Shown piece by piece: positions 1 to 7,408 of a stretch of 39,629 nt of DNA. Each line of letters opens with the position of its first letter. The stretch's first letter is position 1. The notes under the pieces are model-generated. The model was not told where the DNA came from. It made no database searches and worked only from the letters and a program-made list of their open reading frames with translations. The DNA is from Phycisphaerales bacterium UBA1161 (lineage in GTDB: Bacteria; Planctomycetota; Phycisphaerae; Tepidisphaerales; Tepidisphaeraceae): contig DBZL01000019.1 of the NCBI GenBank assembly GCA_002311745.1, forward strand, positions 1 to 39,629. The letters are read 5' to 3'. Both the position numbers and the translations under genes were made by a program.

Positions 1-22
1 TCGTCATTCGAATTTCGTCATT
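1..22. repeat. short intergenic repeat, copy 1
   Basis: Two tandem TCGTCATT units separated by CGAATT form a small direct repeat at the edge of the window, overlapping the livF stop codon. The reverse complement recurs at 18262-18293, also just after a gene end. Its function is unknown. It is short enough that chance is possible, but the paired-unit arrangement is the same at both sites. Confidence 0.4.
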
Positions 23-779
23 ATCCCCCGAGGTATGCTCGTTTTACTTCGGGGTTTTGCAGTAAATCGGCGGCGGGGCCGGCGAGGATGATGCGGCCGG
101 TCTGCAGGACGTAGCCGCGATCGGCGATGCTCAGAGCCATGTGGGCGTTCTGCTCCACCAGAAAAATCGTGGCGCCGTCCCGGCTGATCTGGCGGATGAT
201 CTGGAAAATCTTCTGCACGAGAATCGGCGAAAGGCCCAGGGAGGGCTCATCCAAAAGGAGCAGTCGCGGCTGAGCCATGAGGGCGCGGCCAATGGCCAGC
301 ATCTGCTGCTCGCCGCCGCTGAGGGTGGCGGCACGCTGGTGCTTACGCTCAAGGAGCACGGGGAAGAGCGAAAAGCATCTGTCCAGGCCGTGGCGAATCT
401 GCTCGCGGTGGCGGTTTTGAAACGCGCCCAGAAGCAGATTGTCCTGCACCGTCAGATTGGCAAAGATCTGGCGGCCTTCGGGGACGTGGCTGATGCCCAG
501 GCGGACGATCTGGTCCGGCCGCAGGCCGACCAGTTCCGCGTAGGGCGAGAAATAGTTGAGCGTATCACCCGGCTGGGCCGGCGTGGGCGGCGGGTTCCAG
601 GCGATGCTGCCGGCGGTGGGACGGAGCAATCCGCTGATCGTGCGCATGAGCGTGGTCTTGCCGGCTCCGTTGGCGCCGATGAGGGCGACGATTTCGCCGC
701 GGTCGATCTCGACGCAGACATTTTGCAGTGCGGTGATGGCGCCGTACGAGACGGTCAGGTTGCTTGCCGACAGAAGCAT
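21..779 (-). CDS. livF: branched-chain amino-acid ABC transporter ATP-binding protein LivF
   Basis: One of the two cytoplasmic ATPases that power uptake of branched-chain or related amino acids. Walker A (GANGAGKTT) lies at about residues 35-43, the ABC signature LSGGEQQ follows in the second half, and Walker B is LLLLDEPSLGL. At 252 residues it is longer than the usual roughly 235. The extra residues form a Pro-rich insert after the Walker A region (around residues 62-80, NPPPTPAQPGD), which is unusual for LivF. It is the last gene of the minus-strand operon livK-H-M-G-F, starting 12 nt after livG ends. The substrate is inferred from the family; other amides or amino acids are possible. Confidence 0.93.
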   Translation of the reverse strand: MLLSASNLTVSYGAITALQNVCVEIDRGEIVALIGANGAGKTTLMRTISGLLRPTAGSIAWNPPPTPAQPGDTLNYFSPYAELVGLRPDQIVRLGISHVPEGRQIFANLTVQDNLLLGAFQNRHREQIRHGLDRCFSLFPVLLERKHQRAATLSGGEQQMLAIGRALMAQPRLLLLDEPSLGLSPILVQKIFQIIRQISRDGATIFLVEQNAHMALSIADRGYVLQTGRIILAGPAADLLQNPEVKRAYLGG

Positions 780-791
780 GCGGCGGCCATT

Positions 792-1562
792 TTACGCCGG
801 TTCGGGGCTGCCCAGATAGGCCTCGATGACCTTGGGGTTTTCTTGAATCTCCGCGGGGGAGCCGACGGCGATGGTTTCGCCGTGGTCCAGGACGGTGATG
901 CGCTGGCAGATGCTCATCACCAGTTTCATATCATGCTCGATGAGCCACAGGCCGACGGAGAATTTCCGGCGGATCATGGCGATGAGGTTCATGAGGTCGA
1001 TTTTTTCCTGGGGGTTCATGCCGGCGGCGGGTTCATCGAGGAGGAGGATTTTGGGCCGGGTGGCCAGGGCGCGGGCGATCTCGAGGCGGCGTTGCGGGCC
1101 GTAGGCCAGGGTGCGGGCCGGGTCGTGCAGACGGTCCAGAAGATCGAAAGTGCCAAGAAGCTCGATGGCTTGCTGCTCGTGCAGATGTTCTTCGATCTGG
1201 TGGGCGTGAGAGCGCAGGAGCGTGCCGACAAAGCCGTGGGCGACGGATTGGTTGAAGCCGATCAGGACGTTGTCCAGGACGCTGAGGCCGCCGAAGAGGC
1301 GCACGTTTTGGAAGGTGCGAGCGACGCCCAGGCGGTTGATGCGGAACGGTTTGAGTCCGACGATGGACTTGCCGGCGAGGCGCACGTCGCCGGCATCGGG
1401 CTGGTAGACGCCGGTGACGATGTTGAAGACGGTGGTTTTCCCGGCGCCGTTGGGGCCGATGAGGCCGACCAATTCGCCCTGGTCGAGGGTGAAATGGAAA
1501 TCGGACAGGGCCCGCAGGCCGCCGAAGTCGATGCCGAGATGGGAAATTTCCAGCAGGGGCAT
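792..1562 (-). CDS. livG: branched-chain amino-acid ABC transporter ATP-binding protein LivG
   Basis: Second ATPase of the Liv transporter, 256 residues from the chosen ATG. Walker A GPNGAGKTT is at residues 36-44. The signature is AYGPQRRLEIARAL, where the family usually has YGQQ, and Walker B is ILLLDEPAAGMNP. The LivG-type C-terminus (GSPAEIQENPKVIEAYLG) is present. The reading frame is open further upstream, but the ATG at 1562 lies 2 nt after the livM stop and begins the normal domain, so the longer version is rejected. It should pair with LivF on the inner face of the LivH-LivM channel. Confidence 0.93.
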   Translation of the reverse strand: MPLLEISHLGIDFGGLRALSDFHFTLDQGELVGLIGPNGAGKTTVFNIVTGVYQPDAGDVRLAGKSIVGLKPFRINRLGVARTFQNVRLFGGLSVLDNVLIGFNQSVAHGFVGTLLRSHAHQIEEHLHEQQAIELLGTFDLLDRLHDPARTLAYGPQRRLEIARALATRPKILLLDEPAAGMNPQEKIDLMNLIAMIRRKFSVGLWLIEHDMKLVMSICQRITVLDHGETIAVGSPAEIQENPKVIEAYLGSPEPA

Positions 1563-1564
1563 GT

Positions 1565-2581
1565 TCACCGCTCGACAGCGAGCAATCGGCGGCGGGTCCA
1601 CCACAGCTCGCGATTGCCCAAAAGTCCTTCGGGACGCAGGAGCATCATGAGGATCAACAGCAGGGCGTAGATCACCAGGCGCCAGGACTCCAGGGCGCGC
1701 AGCCATTCCGGAAGAAGGGTGAGGACGGCGGCGGCGAGGATGGAGCCGGTGATGCTGCCCGAGCCGCCCAGGACAACCATCATGACGATTTCGATGGAGC
1801 GGACGAAGCCGAAGGCCGCGGGGTCGAGGTTTCCCGACAGCGTTGCGGAGAGGACGCCGGCGACGCCGGCGAAAAAGGCGCCCACCACAAAGGCGGCGAC
1901 CTTGTAAAAGGTGGTATCGACGCCCATGGCGGCGGCGGCAATCTCATCTTCGCGCACGGCAAAAAAGGGCCTGCCCTTCTGCGAATAAACGAGGCGCGCG
2001 ACCACGACGACGCAGATCAGGGCGGCCAGGAACGTCCAGAAGAAATTGGTCGTGATGGGGATGTTGTGCAGGCCGGCCGAGCCGCCGACTTCGTACGAGC
2101 CGATGGATTCGATCTGATTGAGCACGACGGTGATGATCTCGCCAAAGCCGAGGGTGGCGATGGCCAGGTAATCGCCGCGGAGGCGCAGGGTGGGCACGCC
2201 GACCAGCACGCCCGCGGCGGCGGCGGCCAGGCCGCCCAGGATCATCAGTCCCAAAAACATGACCGGCACGGCGGCGCCTTGGGGGGCGGCGTGTTTGAGG
2301 ATGACGCCGCCGACGTACGCACCCACGGCCATGAATCCCGCGTGGCCCAGGGAGAATTGGCCGGTGATGCCGTTAATCAAATTCAGGCTGACCGCCAGGA
2401 TGATGGCGATGCCGATGTGCAGCAGAAGATCGAGATAGTAGGGATCGAGGTTCTTGTCGAAGGCTTTGCCGATGAACCAAAGGACGACGACGAGGCCGAG
2501 CAGTGCGCCGTTGACGGCCCAGCCGGGGACGCGGCGGCGCTGGAACATCGTCGCCGTGAAGGGTGGGTCGGTTTGCGTCAT
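1565..2581 (-). CDS. livM: branched-chain amino-acid ABC transporter permease LivM
   Basis: Inner-membrane permease subunit, 338 residues from ATG 2581. It shows many hydrophobic segments and the family hallmarks GQFSLGHAGFMAVGAY and ATLGFGEI, with the C-terminal LLRPEGLLG signature. An upstream in-frame TTG at 2605 would overlap livH; the ATG gives a 7-nt gap and is preferred, although no strong ribosome-binding site is visible. It forms the translocation path with LivH. The operon position between livH and livG is the standard one. Confidence 0.93.
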   Translation of the reverse strand: MTQTDPPFTATMFQRRRVPGWAVNGALLGLVVVLWFIGKAFDKNLDPYYLDLLLHIGIAIILAVSLNLINGITGQFSLGHAGFMAVGAYVGGVILKHAAPQGAAVPVMFLGLMILGGLAAAAAGVLVGVPTLRLRGDYLAIATLGFGEIITVVLNQIESIGSYEVGGSAGLHNIPITTNFFWTFLAALICVVVVARLVYSQKGRPFFAVREDEIAAAAMGVDTTFYKVAAFVVGAFFAGVAGVLSATLSGNLDPAAFGFVRSIEIVMMVVLGGSGSITGSILAAAVLTLLPEWLRALESWRLVIYALLLILMMLLRPEGLLGNRELWWTRRRLLAVER

Positions 2582-2588
2582 GGCAGCT

Positions 2589-3521
2589 TTAGACCTTTTC
2601 GGCAACGGGTTTGCCGAGCAATCCCGTGGGGCGCACGAGTAGAACCAGGATGAGCACGAAGAAGGCGGCGGCGTCGGAATAGCCGCTGTAGCCGCCGGGC
2701 AAATATCCCTTCAGGAGGGTTTCGACCAGTCCCATGAGCAGACCGCCCAGGACGGCGCCGGGGATGGAGCCGATGCCGCCCAGCACGGCGGCGACGAACG
2801 CCTTGATGCCCTGGACCAGTCCCATCATCGGCTCGACGTGATAGCGCATGGCATCCACCACGCCGGCCACCGCCGCCAGGGCGGAGCCGAGCATGAACGT
2901 GACGGAGATGACCCAGTTGATGTTGATGCCCATCAGGGCGGCGGTGTCGACGCGAAAGGAGACGGCGCGCAGGGCCAGGCCCATCTTGGTGCGCAAGACG
3001 AACCAGCTTAGGGCGATCATGAGGACGAAGCAGAGGCAGAGGCTGATCAAGTCGAGGTTGCTCATGGTGACGGGGGCGGCGCCGCCAGCGGCTGGGATGC
3101 TGATGATCGGCTTGATGTCGAAAAGGCGGGGCATGTTTCGCGGGGCGGCGCCGAACAGGTGCGGGTTTTGAAACAGGTTTTCCAGGAGCAGCGAGACGCC
3201 GATGGCGGTGATCAGCGCCACCAGCCGGGGGCGGTGGCGCAGGGGACGGTAGCAGCAGAATTCGATGACAAATCCGAGCACGGCGCAGCCGGCCATGGCG
3301 CCCAGGAAAATGATCGGCAGGGTGATGTACAGCGGGGCCGCCAGGCCGATCATGCAGCGCGCCAGCTCATAGCCGAGGACCGCGCCCACCATGTACACGT
3401 CGCCGTGGGCGAAGTTGATCAGCTTGAGCACGCCGTAGACCATCGTGTAACCCAGGGCGATCAAGGCGTAGACCGCCCCGATGGACAGGCCGTTGATCAA
3501 TTGCTGCAGGAAGATGTGCAT
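2589..3521 (-). CDS. livH: branched-chain amino-acid ABC transporter permease LivH
   Basis: Inner-membrane permease of 310 residues with about eight hydrophobic segments. The family sequences GLSIGAVYALIALGYTMVYG at the N-terminus, INFAHGDVYM shortly after, and AVLGGIGSIPGAVLGGL in the last third identify it. The start ATG lies 3 nt after the livK stop, consistent with co-translation. It partners with LivM and with the LivF/LivG ATPases. Confidence 0.94.
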   Translation of the reverse strand: MHIFLQQLINGLSIGAVYALIALGYTMVYGVLKLINFAHGDVYMVGAVLGYELARCMIGLAAPLYITLPIIFLGAMAGCAVLGFVIEFCCYRPLRHRPRLVALITAIGVSLLLENLFQNPHLFGAAPRNMPRLFDIKPIISIPAAGGAAPVTMSNLDLISLCLCFVLMIALSWFVLRTKMGLALRAVSFRVDTAALMGININWVISVTFMLGSALAAVAGVVDAMRYHVEPMMGLVQGIKAFVAAVLGGIGSIPGAVLGGLLMGLVETLLKGYLPGGYSGYSDAAAFFVLILVLLVRPTGLLGKPVAEKV

Positions 3522-3524
3522 GTC

Positions 3525-4649
3525 TCATTCGGGCTGGATCATGTCGGCCAGATGCGTTTTTCCGCCGCGGATTTCCAGGATGGCGATGGGCTTTTTGGCG
3601 TTGTGATTGGCGTCGATGGTGATGGAACCGCCGGCGCCGGGGAAATCCTTGGTGCTGGCGATGGCGTCACGGATGGCGTCGCGGTCGGTGGAACCGGCGC
3701 GGCGGATGGCGTCGCAGAGGACGCGGGCGGCGTCATAGCCGGTGATCCCGAAGGCGTCGGGAATCTGGCCGTACTTGGCCTTGTAAGCGGCGATGAACGC
3801 CTGCACGCTGGGGCGGGGGTCCTCGGGCGAGTAGTGATTGGTGAAGAAACAGCCCTCCGAGTTGGCGTCGAGCGTCGCGCCATCCCAGCCGTCGCCGCCG
3901 AAAAACGGCGCCTTGAAGCCCAGGTTGTTGCGGGCCTGCCTCAGGATCAGGTCGACTTCCGAATAATACCCGGGCAGATACACCGCATCGGGATTCTGCG
4001 ACTGGATGTGGGTGAGCTGGGCCATGAAATCCTTGTCGCTGTCGCGATAGGTTTCCTCGGCGACGATCTGCCCGCTCTTGGCGAACGATTCCTTGAAGAA
4101 ATAAGAGAGTTTTTTGCTGTAGTCGGAATTGGCGCAGGAGAAAATGGCGACGCGTTTCCAGCCCTTGCGGATGGCGAACTGGGCGCCGACCGAGCCTTGA
4201 AAGTCATCGGTGAAGCAGACGCGGAAGACGTAATTGCGGTTCTTGGTCACGTCGGGGTTGGTGCTGGAGGGGGAGATCATGGGGACGTGGGCCTGCTCGC
4301 AGACGCCGCCGCCGGCCAGGCTGCGGGTGCTGGCCACTTCGCCAAGAACCGCCAGGACGTTGTCGCGGTCGATCAATTTTTTGACGACGGAGACGGCCTC
4401 GTCCTGGTTGCCGCGGTCGTCCTCGGCGATCACGCGGACGGGCTTGCCCAGCACGCCGCCGGCGGCGTTGATCTGCTCGACGGCCAGCACGATGCCGTTG
4501 TGCGTGCCCTGGCCGAAGACGGCGGTGGAGCCGCTGAGAGAGTCGAATTCTCCGATGAGGATTTCGCTGGATGAACCGGGCTGTTTTTTGCAGCCGGCGA
4601 TGGTGAACATCGCGGCCACGAGAAGCAGCCAATATCGCATCACCCGCAT
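3525..4649 (-). CDS. livK: branched-chain amino-acid ABC transporter substrate-binding lipoprotein LivK-like
   Basis: Type-1 periplasmic-binding-fold protein that captures the substrate outside the membrane. From ATG 4649 (GGAG ribosome-binding site about 7 nt upstream) it is 374 residues, with a signal peptide ending in the lipobox FTIAGC, so Cys20 is the likely lipidated residue. Family sequences include LSGSTAVFGQGTHNGI, EDDRGNQDEAV, MISPSSTNPDVT and GYDAARVL. An in-frame GTG 21 nt upstream would add seven residues and is less likely. It is the first gene of the liv operon, so the promoter should lie in 4650-4760; no clear -35/-10 pair was found there. Confidence 0.92.
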   Translation of the reverse strand: MRVMRYWLLLVAAMFTIAGCKKQPGSSSEILIGEFDSLSGSTAVFGQGTHNGIVLAVEQINAAGGVLGKPVRVIAEDDRGNQDEAVSVVKKLIDRDNVLAVLGEVASTRSLAGGGVCEQAHVPMISPSSTNPDVTKNRNYVFRVCFTDDFQGSVGAQFAIRKGWKRVAIFSCANSDYSKKLSYFFKESFAKSGQIVAEETYRDSDKDFMAQLTHIQSQNPDAVYLPGYYSEVDLILRQARNNLGFKAPFFGGDGWDGATLDANSEGCFFTNHYSPEDPRPSVQAFIAAYKAKYGQIPDAFGITGYDAARVLCDAIRRAGSTDRDAIRDAIASTKDFPGAGGSITIDANHNAKKPIAILEIRGGKTHLADMIQPE

Positions 4650-4762
4650 GCAGTTTCTCCGCAAGCCCACCGGCTAGAACCGACCACGAAAACCGAATGT
4701 AAAGCGCGGCGATCCGGCCCGCAAGGCACGCGGCCGCGCGTTCAATTCTGCAAAAACGGGAG

Positions 4763-4850
4763 AAATGCAACCGCAGAGACGCAGAGACGCAGAGGAAGCC
4801 GCAGAGAAAACATTAAATTGATTTTTGATTTGGCCTCTGCGGCTGCATCT
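4763..4850. repeat. palindromic GCAGAGAC intergenic repeat, copy 1
   Basis: Starts AAATGCAACCGCAGAGACGC with tandem GCAGAGAC units, passes through an AT-rich centre (TTAAATTGATTTTTGATTT) and ends with the complementary CCTCTGCGGCTGCAT. The transcript or single strand could fold into a long stem-loop. A longer copy lies at 5850-5963. The sequences 4650-4762 and 4851-4913 hold no recognisable gene. Confidence 0.85.
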
Positions 4851-4913
4851 ATTTTTTGGGAGAACCCAAAGACCCTGCCCGTGGCTACAATGGGGCAATA
4901 GAGAGGTGCCCGC

Positions 4914-5066
4914 ATGAGCCGCGCTGCGGCGAACAATCCGTCTGCTCGGCCGGGTTCAGCGATGTCTGCGCCGACCGCGATTTGGGCGGCGTGGCCCAGC
5001 GGCCGGGCCATGGTGTACACGATGGGTGACCGTTACGATCCCGCCGTCCCCCTGAGCGATCCATGA
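4914..5066 (+). CDS. possible 50-residue small ORF coupled to lutA
   Basis: ATG at 4914 is preceded by AGAGG about 7 nt upstream. The frame stays open for 50 codons and its TGA overlaps the lutA ATG (ATGA at 5063-5066), a common arrangement for translational coupling. The product is rich in Ala and Pro, has no recognisable domain or signal peptide, and may act only as a leader that brings ribosomes to lutA. A TACAAT at 4886-4891 could be a -10 element, without a convincing -35. Chance in GC-rich DNA cannot be excluded. Confidence 0.3.
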   Translation: MSRAAANNPSARPGSAMSAPTAIWAAWPSGRAMVYTMGDRYDPAVPLSDP

Positions 5067-5839
5067 CCAACGCAACCCAACCGTCGCACAAACCGCAAGT
5101 CGCCTTGTTCATCACCTGTCTGAGCGACCAGTTCTTCCCGCGTGTCGGCGTGGCGGTGACGAAAATCCTGGAGCGATTCGGCTGCACGGTGGAGTTTCCG
5201 GCGGCACAAACCTGCTGCGGGCAACCGATCTTCAACAATGGGTTTCATGCCGAAGCGCGCCAGCTCGCCAAGCGACACGTGGAGATCTTCGAGCCATACG
5301 AATTCATCGTCACACCCAGCGGCTCGTGCTGCGCCATGATCCGCGAGTATTATCCGCAACTGCTGGGCGGCGAGGCGGCGTGGGAGGCGGGAATGCGGCG
5401 GGTCTGCCAGCGCACGTACGAATTCGTGGAATTTTTGCACAAGGTGCTGAAGGCGGATTTGTCGGCCTTTGCGCTGCCGCAGCGGCAAACGGTCACGTAT
5501 CACTACACCTGCCACCAGCGGGGGCTGGGGCTGAGCGATGAAGCGGTTCGGTTGCTGAACCAGATCGGCAACGTGCAGTTTGTGGCGATGGAGCGGGCGG
5601 ATCAATGCTGCGGGTTTGGGGGCACGTTTGCGGTGAAGTATCCGGTCATCAGCGGCGCGATGGTGCAGGACAAGACCGACTGCATTGCGAAAACGGCGGC
5701 GCAGACGCTGGTCTGCAACGACGCCGGCTGCACGATGAACATTGGGGGGATGCTGCATCGCCGCGGAATGCCGATGCGGGTCAAGCACATTGCCGAAGTG
5801 ATGGCCGAGGCCATGGGGATCGATCTGGACGCGTGGTAG
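5063..5839 (+). CDS. lutA: lactate utilisation protein LutA (CCG-domain Fe-S protein)
   Basis: A 258-residue protein of the LutA/YkgE family, part of the LutABC complex that oxidises L-lactate to pyruvate. It has two CCG cysteine-rich domains: the first with ALFITCLSDQF and TCCGQPIFNNG plus PSGSCCAMI, the second with YHYTCHQRG, DQCCGFGGTFA and CNDAGCTMNIGG. These cysteines bind an Fe-S or heterodisulfide-type cluster. It lies 153 nt before lutB, separated from it by a palindromic repeat, so the two may have separate promoters although the order lutA-lutB is standard. Confidence 0.93.
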   Translation: MTNATQPSHKPQVALFITCLSDQFFPRVGVAVTKILERFGCTVEFPAAQTCCGQPIFNNGFHAEARQLAKRHVEIFEPYEFIVTPSGSCCAMIREYYPQLLGGEAAWEAGMRRVCQRTYEFVEFLHKVLKADLSAFALPQRQTVTYHYTCHQRGLGLSDEAVRLLNQIGNVQFVAMERADQCCGFGGTFAVKYPVISGAMVQDKTDCIAKTAAQTLVCNDAGCTMNIGGMLHRRGMPMRVKHIAEVMAEAMGIDLDAW

Positions 5840-5849
5840 GGAATAAACT

Positions 5850-5963
5850 AAATGCAACCGCAGAGACGCAGAGGGTGCAGAGTGCCGCAGAGAAAACAAT
5901 TAATGGATTTTTGATTTCCCTCTGCGGCTGTCTCTGCGTCTCTGTGTCTCTGCGGTTGCATTT
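5850..5963. repeat. palindromic GCAGAGAC intergenic repeat, copy 2
   Basis: Begins AAATGCAACCGCAGAGACGC and ends with the exact inverse GGTTGCATTT. GCAGAGAC units on the left are mirrored by GTCTCTGC units on the right, around an AT-rich centre closely matching copy 1 at 4763-4850. The element starts 10 nt after the lutA stop and ends about 30 nt before the lutB start, so a hairpin here could end lutA transcription or protect the mRNA. Confidence 0.88.
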
Positions 5964-5982
5964 TAGTGGCGGTCGATACAAT
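5956..5982 (+). promoter_or_regulatory. candidate lutB promoter
   Basis: TTGCAT at 5956-5961, formed by the last bases of the repeat, and TACAAT at 5977-5982 are 15 nt apart. This would start transcription only a few bases before the lutB ATG at 5993, giving a nearly leaderless mRNA. This fits the absence of a properly spaced ribosome-binding site. The 15-nt spacing is short, so the call is tentative. Confidence 0.3.
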
Positions 5983-5992
5983 CTTGGCAAGG

Positions 5993-7408
5993 ATGGCTTC
6001 GCTCTCGCTGCCGCAGGTTGACTTTCGCGCTGCCGCCGCTGAAGGCGCGGCCGATGCGCGCTTGCGCGAGGCGGTCCGCAACAACACGCTGCGCAAGCAG
6101 GAGGGGCGGGAGGCCCGCTGGACGGAACTGCCCGATGCCCAGGCGCTTCGCGAACTGGCCGCGCGCATCAAGCAACACACGCTGGAAAACCTCGATTATT
6201 ACCTGCGGCAACTCGTGGACGCCGTGCGGCGCAACGGGGGCGTTGTACATTTTGCCGCCGATGCGGAGCAGGCGCGGCAGATCGTGCTGGAGATCGCCCA
6301 ACAAACCGGTTGCCGGCGCATCATCAAGAGCAAGTCGATGGCCACCGAGGAGATCGAGCTCACGCCGCACTTGGAACGCGCCGGGTTGGACGTGGTGGAA
6401 ACGGATTTGGGGGAGTTCATCATCCAGGTGAGCCACGACCGGCCCAGTCACTTGGTGGCGCCGATCATCCACAAGGACCGGCGCTCGATCGCCCGGGTGT
6501 TCAGCGAATATTTTCACGCGCCGTACAACGACGATCCGCCGGCGTTGACACAGCAGGCGCGGTTGTTTTTGCGGGACAAATTCCGCCGCTCGGAGATGGG
6601 GATAACCGGCGGGAATTTTCTGGTGGCGCAGACGGGGCAGGTGTGCGTGGTGGAGAACGAGGGCAACGCGCGGCAATCGCTGACGACGCCGCGCGTGCTG
6701 GTAAGCTTGGTGGGGATCGAAAAGTTGGTGCCGCGGATGAGCGACCTGGCCGTCATGGTCAAGCTGCTGGCGCGCAGCTCGACGGGGCAAATCATGACGG
6801 TGTACACGAATATTTTCGGCTCACCGCGGCAAAACGGCGAGCGGGATGGGCCGCAGGAATTTCATCTGATTTTGCTGGACAACGGGCGCAGCCAAATTTT
6901 GGGCGATCCGGAATACCGGGAAGTCCTGCGGTGCATCCGCTGCGGCGCGTGTCTGAACGTCTGCCCGGTTTTCCGCAGCATCGGCGGGCACGCGTACAAC
7001 AGCGTGTATCCCGGCCCCATCGGGGCGCTGCTCAGCCCGCTGATGTTCGGCCTGGAGCGATATAAGGACCTGCCGCAGGCCACCAGCCTTTGCGGGGCTT
7101 GCGGCGAGGCCTGCCCGGTGAAGATCGATATCCCCAGGCTCCTGATCAGCCTGCGCCGCGACATGGTAAATCGCAGGCTGAGCGGGAAACTGGAAAGGCT
7201 GATCTACCGCCTGTGGGCCTGGGGTTTGCAGAGCCGTTTTCTTTACCGCGTCATCGGGGCGCTGCAGCGCTGGGACCTTCGGCGGCGGGCGGATGCCGAC
7301 GGCTGGATCGCGCGTTTGCCCAAGCTCGCGGCGGGATGGACGGCCCAGCGCGACATGCCCGCTGCGGCGCGGCGGTCGTTTCATAATATCTGGAAGGACC
7401 GACATTGA
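5993..7408 (+). CDS. lutB: lactate utilisation protein LutB (LUD domain + 4Fe-4S)
   Basis: Iron-sulfur subunit of the LutABC lactate-oxidising complex, 471 residues. The N-terminal two thirds is a LUD domain (KSKSMATEEIELTPHLE, GITGGNFLVAQTGQ, VENEGNARQSLTTPRVLVSL). A ferredoxin-like region follows with CIRCGACLNVCP and CGACGEACPV, the two 4Fe-4S ligand sets. The frame is open from a GTG at 5966, but ATG 5993 is the better start because it lies downstream of the candidate promoter. The TGA stop overlaps the TTG start of the following glycosyltransferase. Confidence 0.93.
   Translation: MASLSLPQVDFRAAAAEGAADARLREAVRNNTLRKQEGREARWTELPDAQALRELAARIKQHTLENLDYYLRQLVDAVRRNGGVVHFAADAEQARQIVLEIAQQTGCRRIIKSKSMATEEIELTPHLERAGLDVVETDLGEFIIQVSHDRPSHLVAPIIHKDRRSIARVFSEYFHAPYNDDPPALTQQARLFLRDKFRRSEMGITGGNFLVAQTGQVCVVENEGNARQSLTTPRVLVSLVGIEKLVPRMSDLAVMVKLLARSSTGQIMTVYTNIFGSPRQNGERDGPQEFHLILLDNGRSQILGDPEYREVLRCIRCGACLNVCPVFRSIGGHAYNSVYPGPIGALLSPLMFGLERYKDLPQATSLCGACGEACPVKIDIPRLLISLRRDMVNRRLSGKLERLIYRLWAWGLQSRFLYRVIGALQRWDLRRRADADGWIARLPKLAAGWTAQRDMPAAARRSFHNIWKDRH

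Noticed and set aside
141..1670. Long plus-strand open frame opposite livF/livG
   Set aside because: It mirrors the codon pattern of the minus-strand ABC ATPases in GC-rich DNA and has no family features. The same applies to the long frames opposite livM, livK, hisS, tig, the debranching enzyme and gnd.
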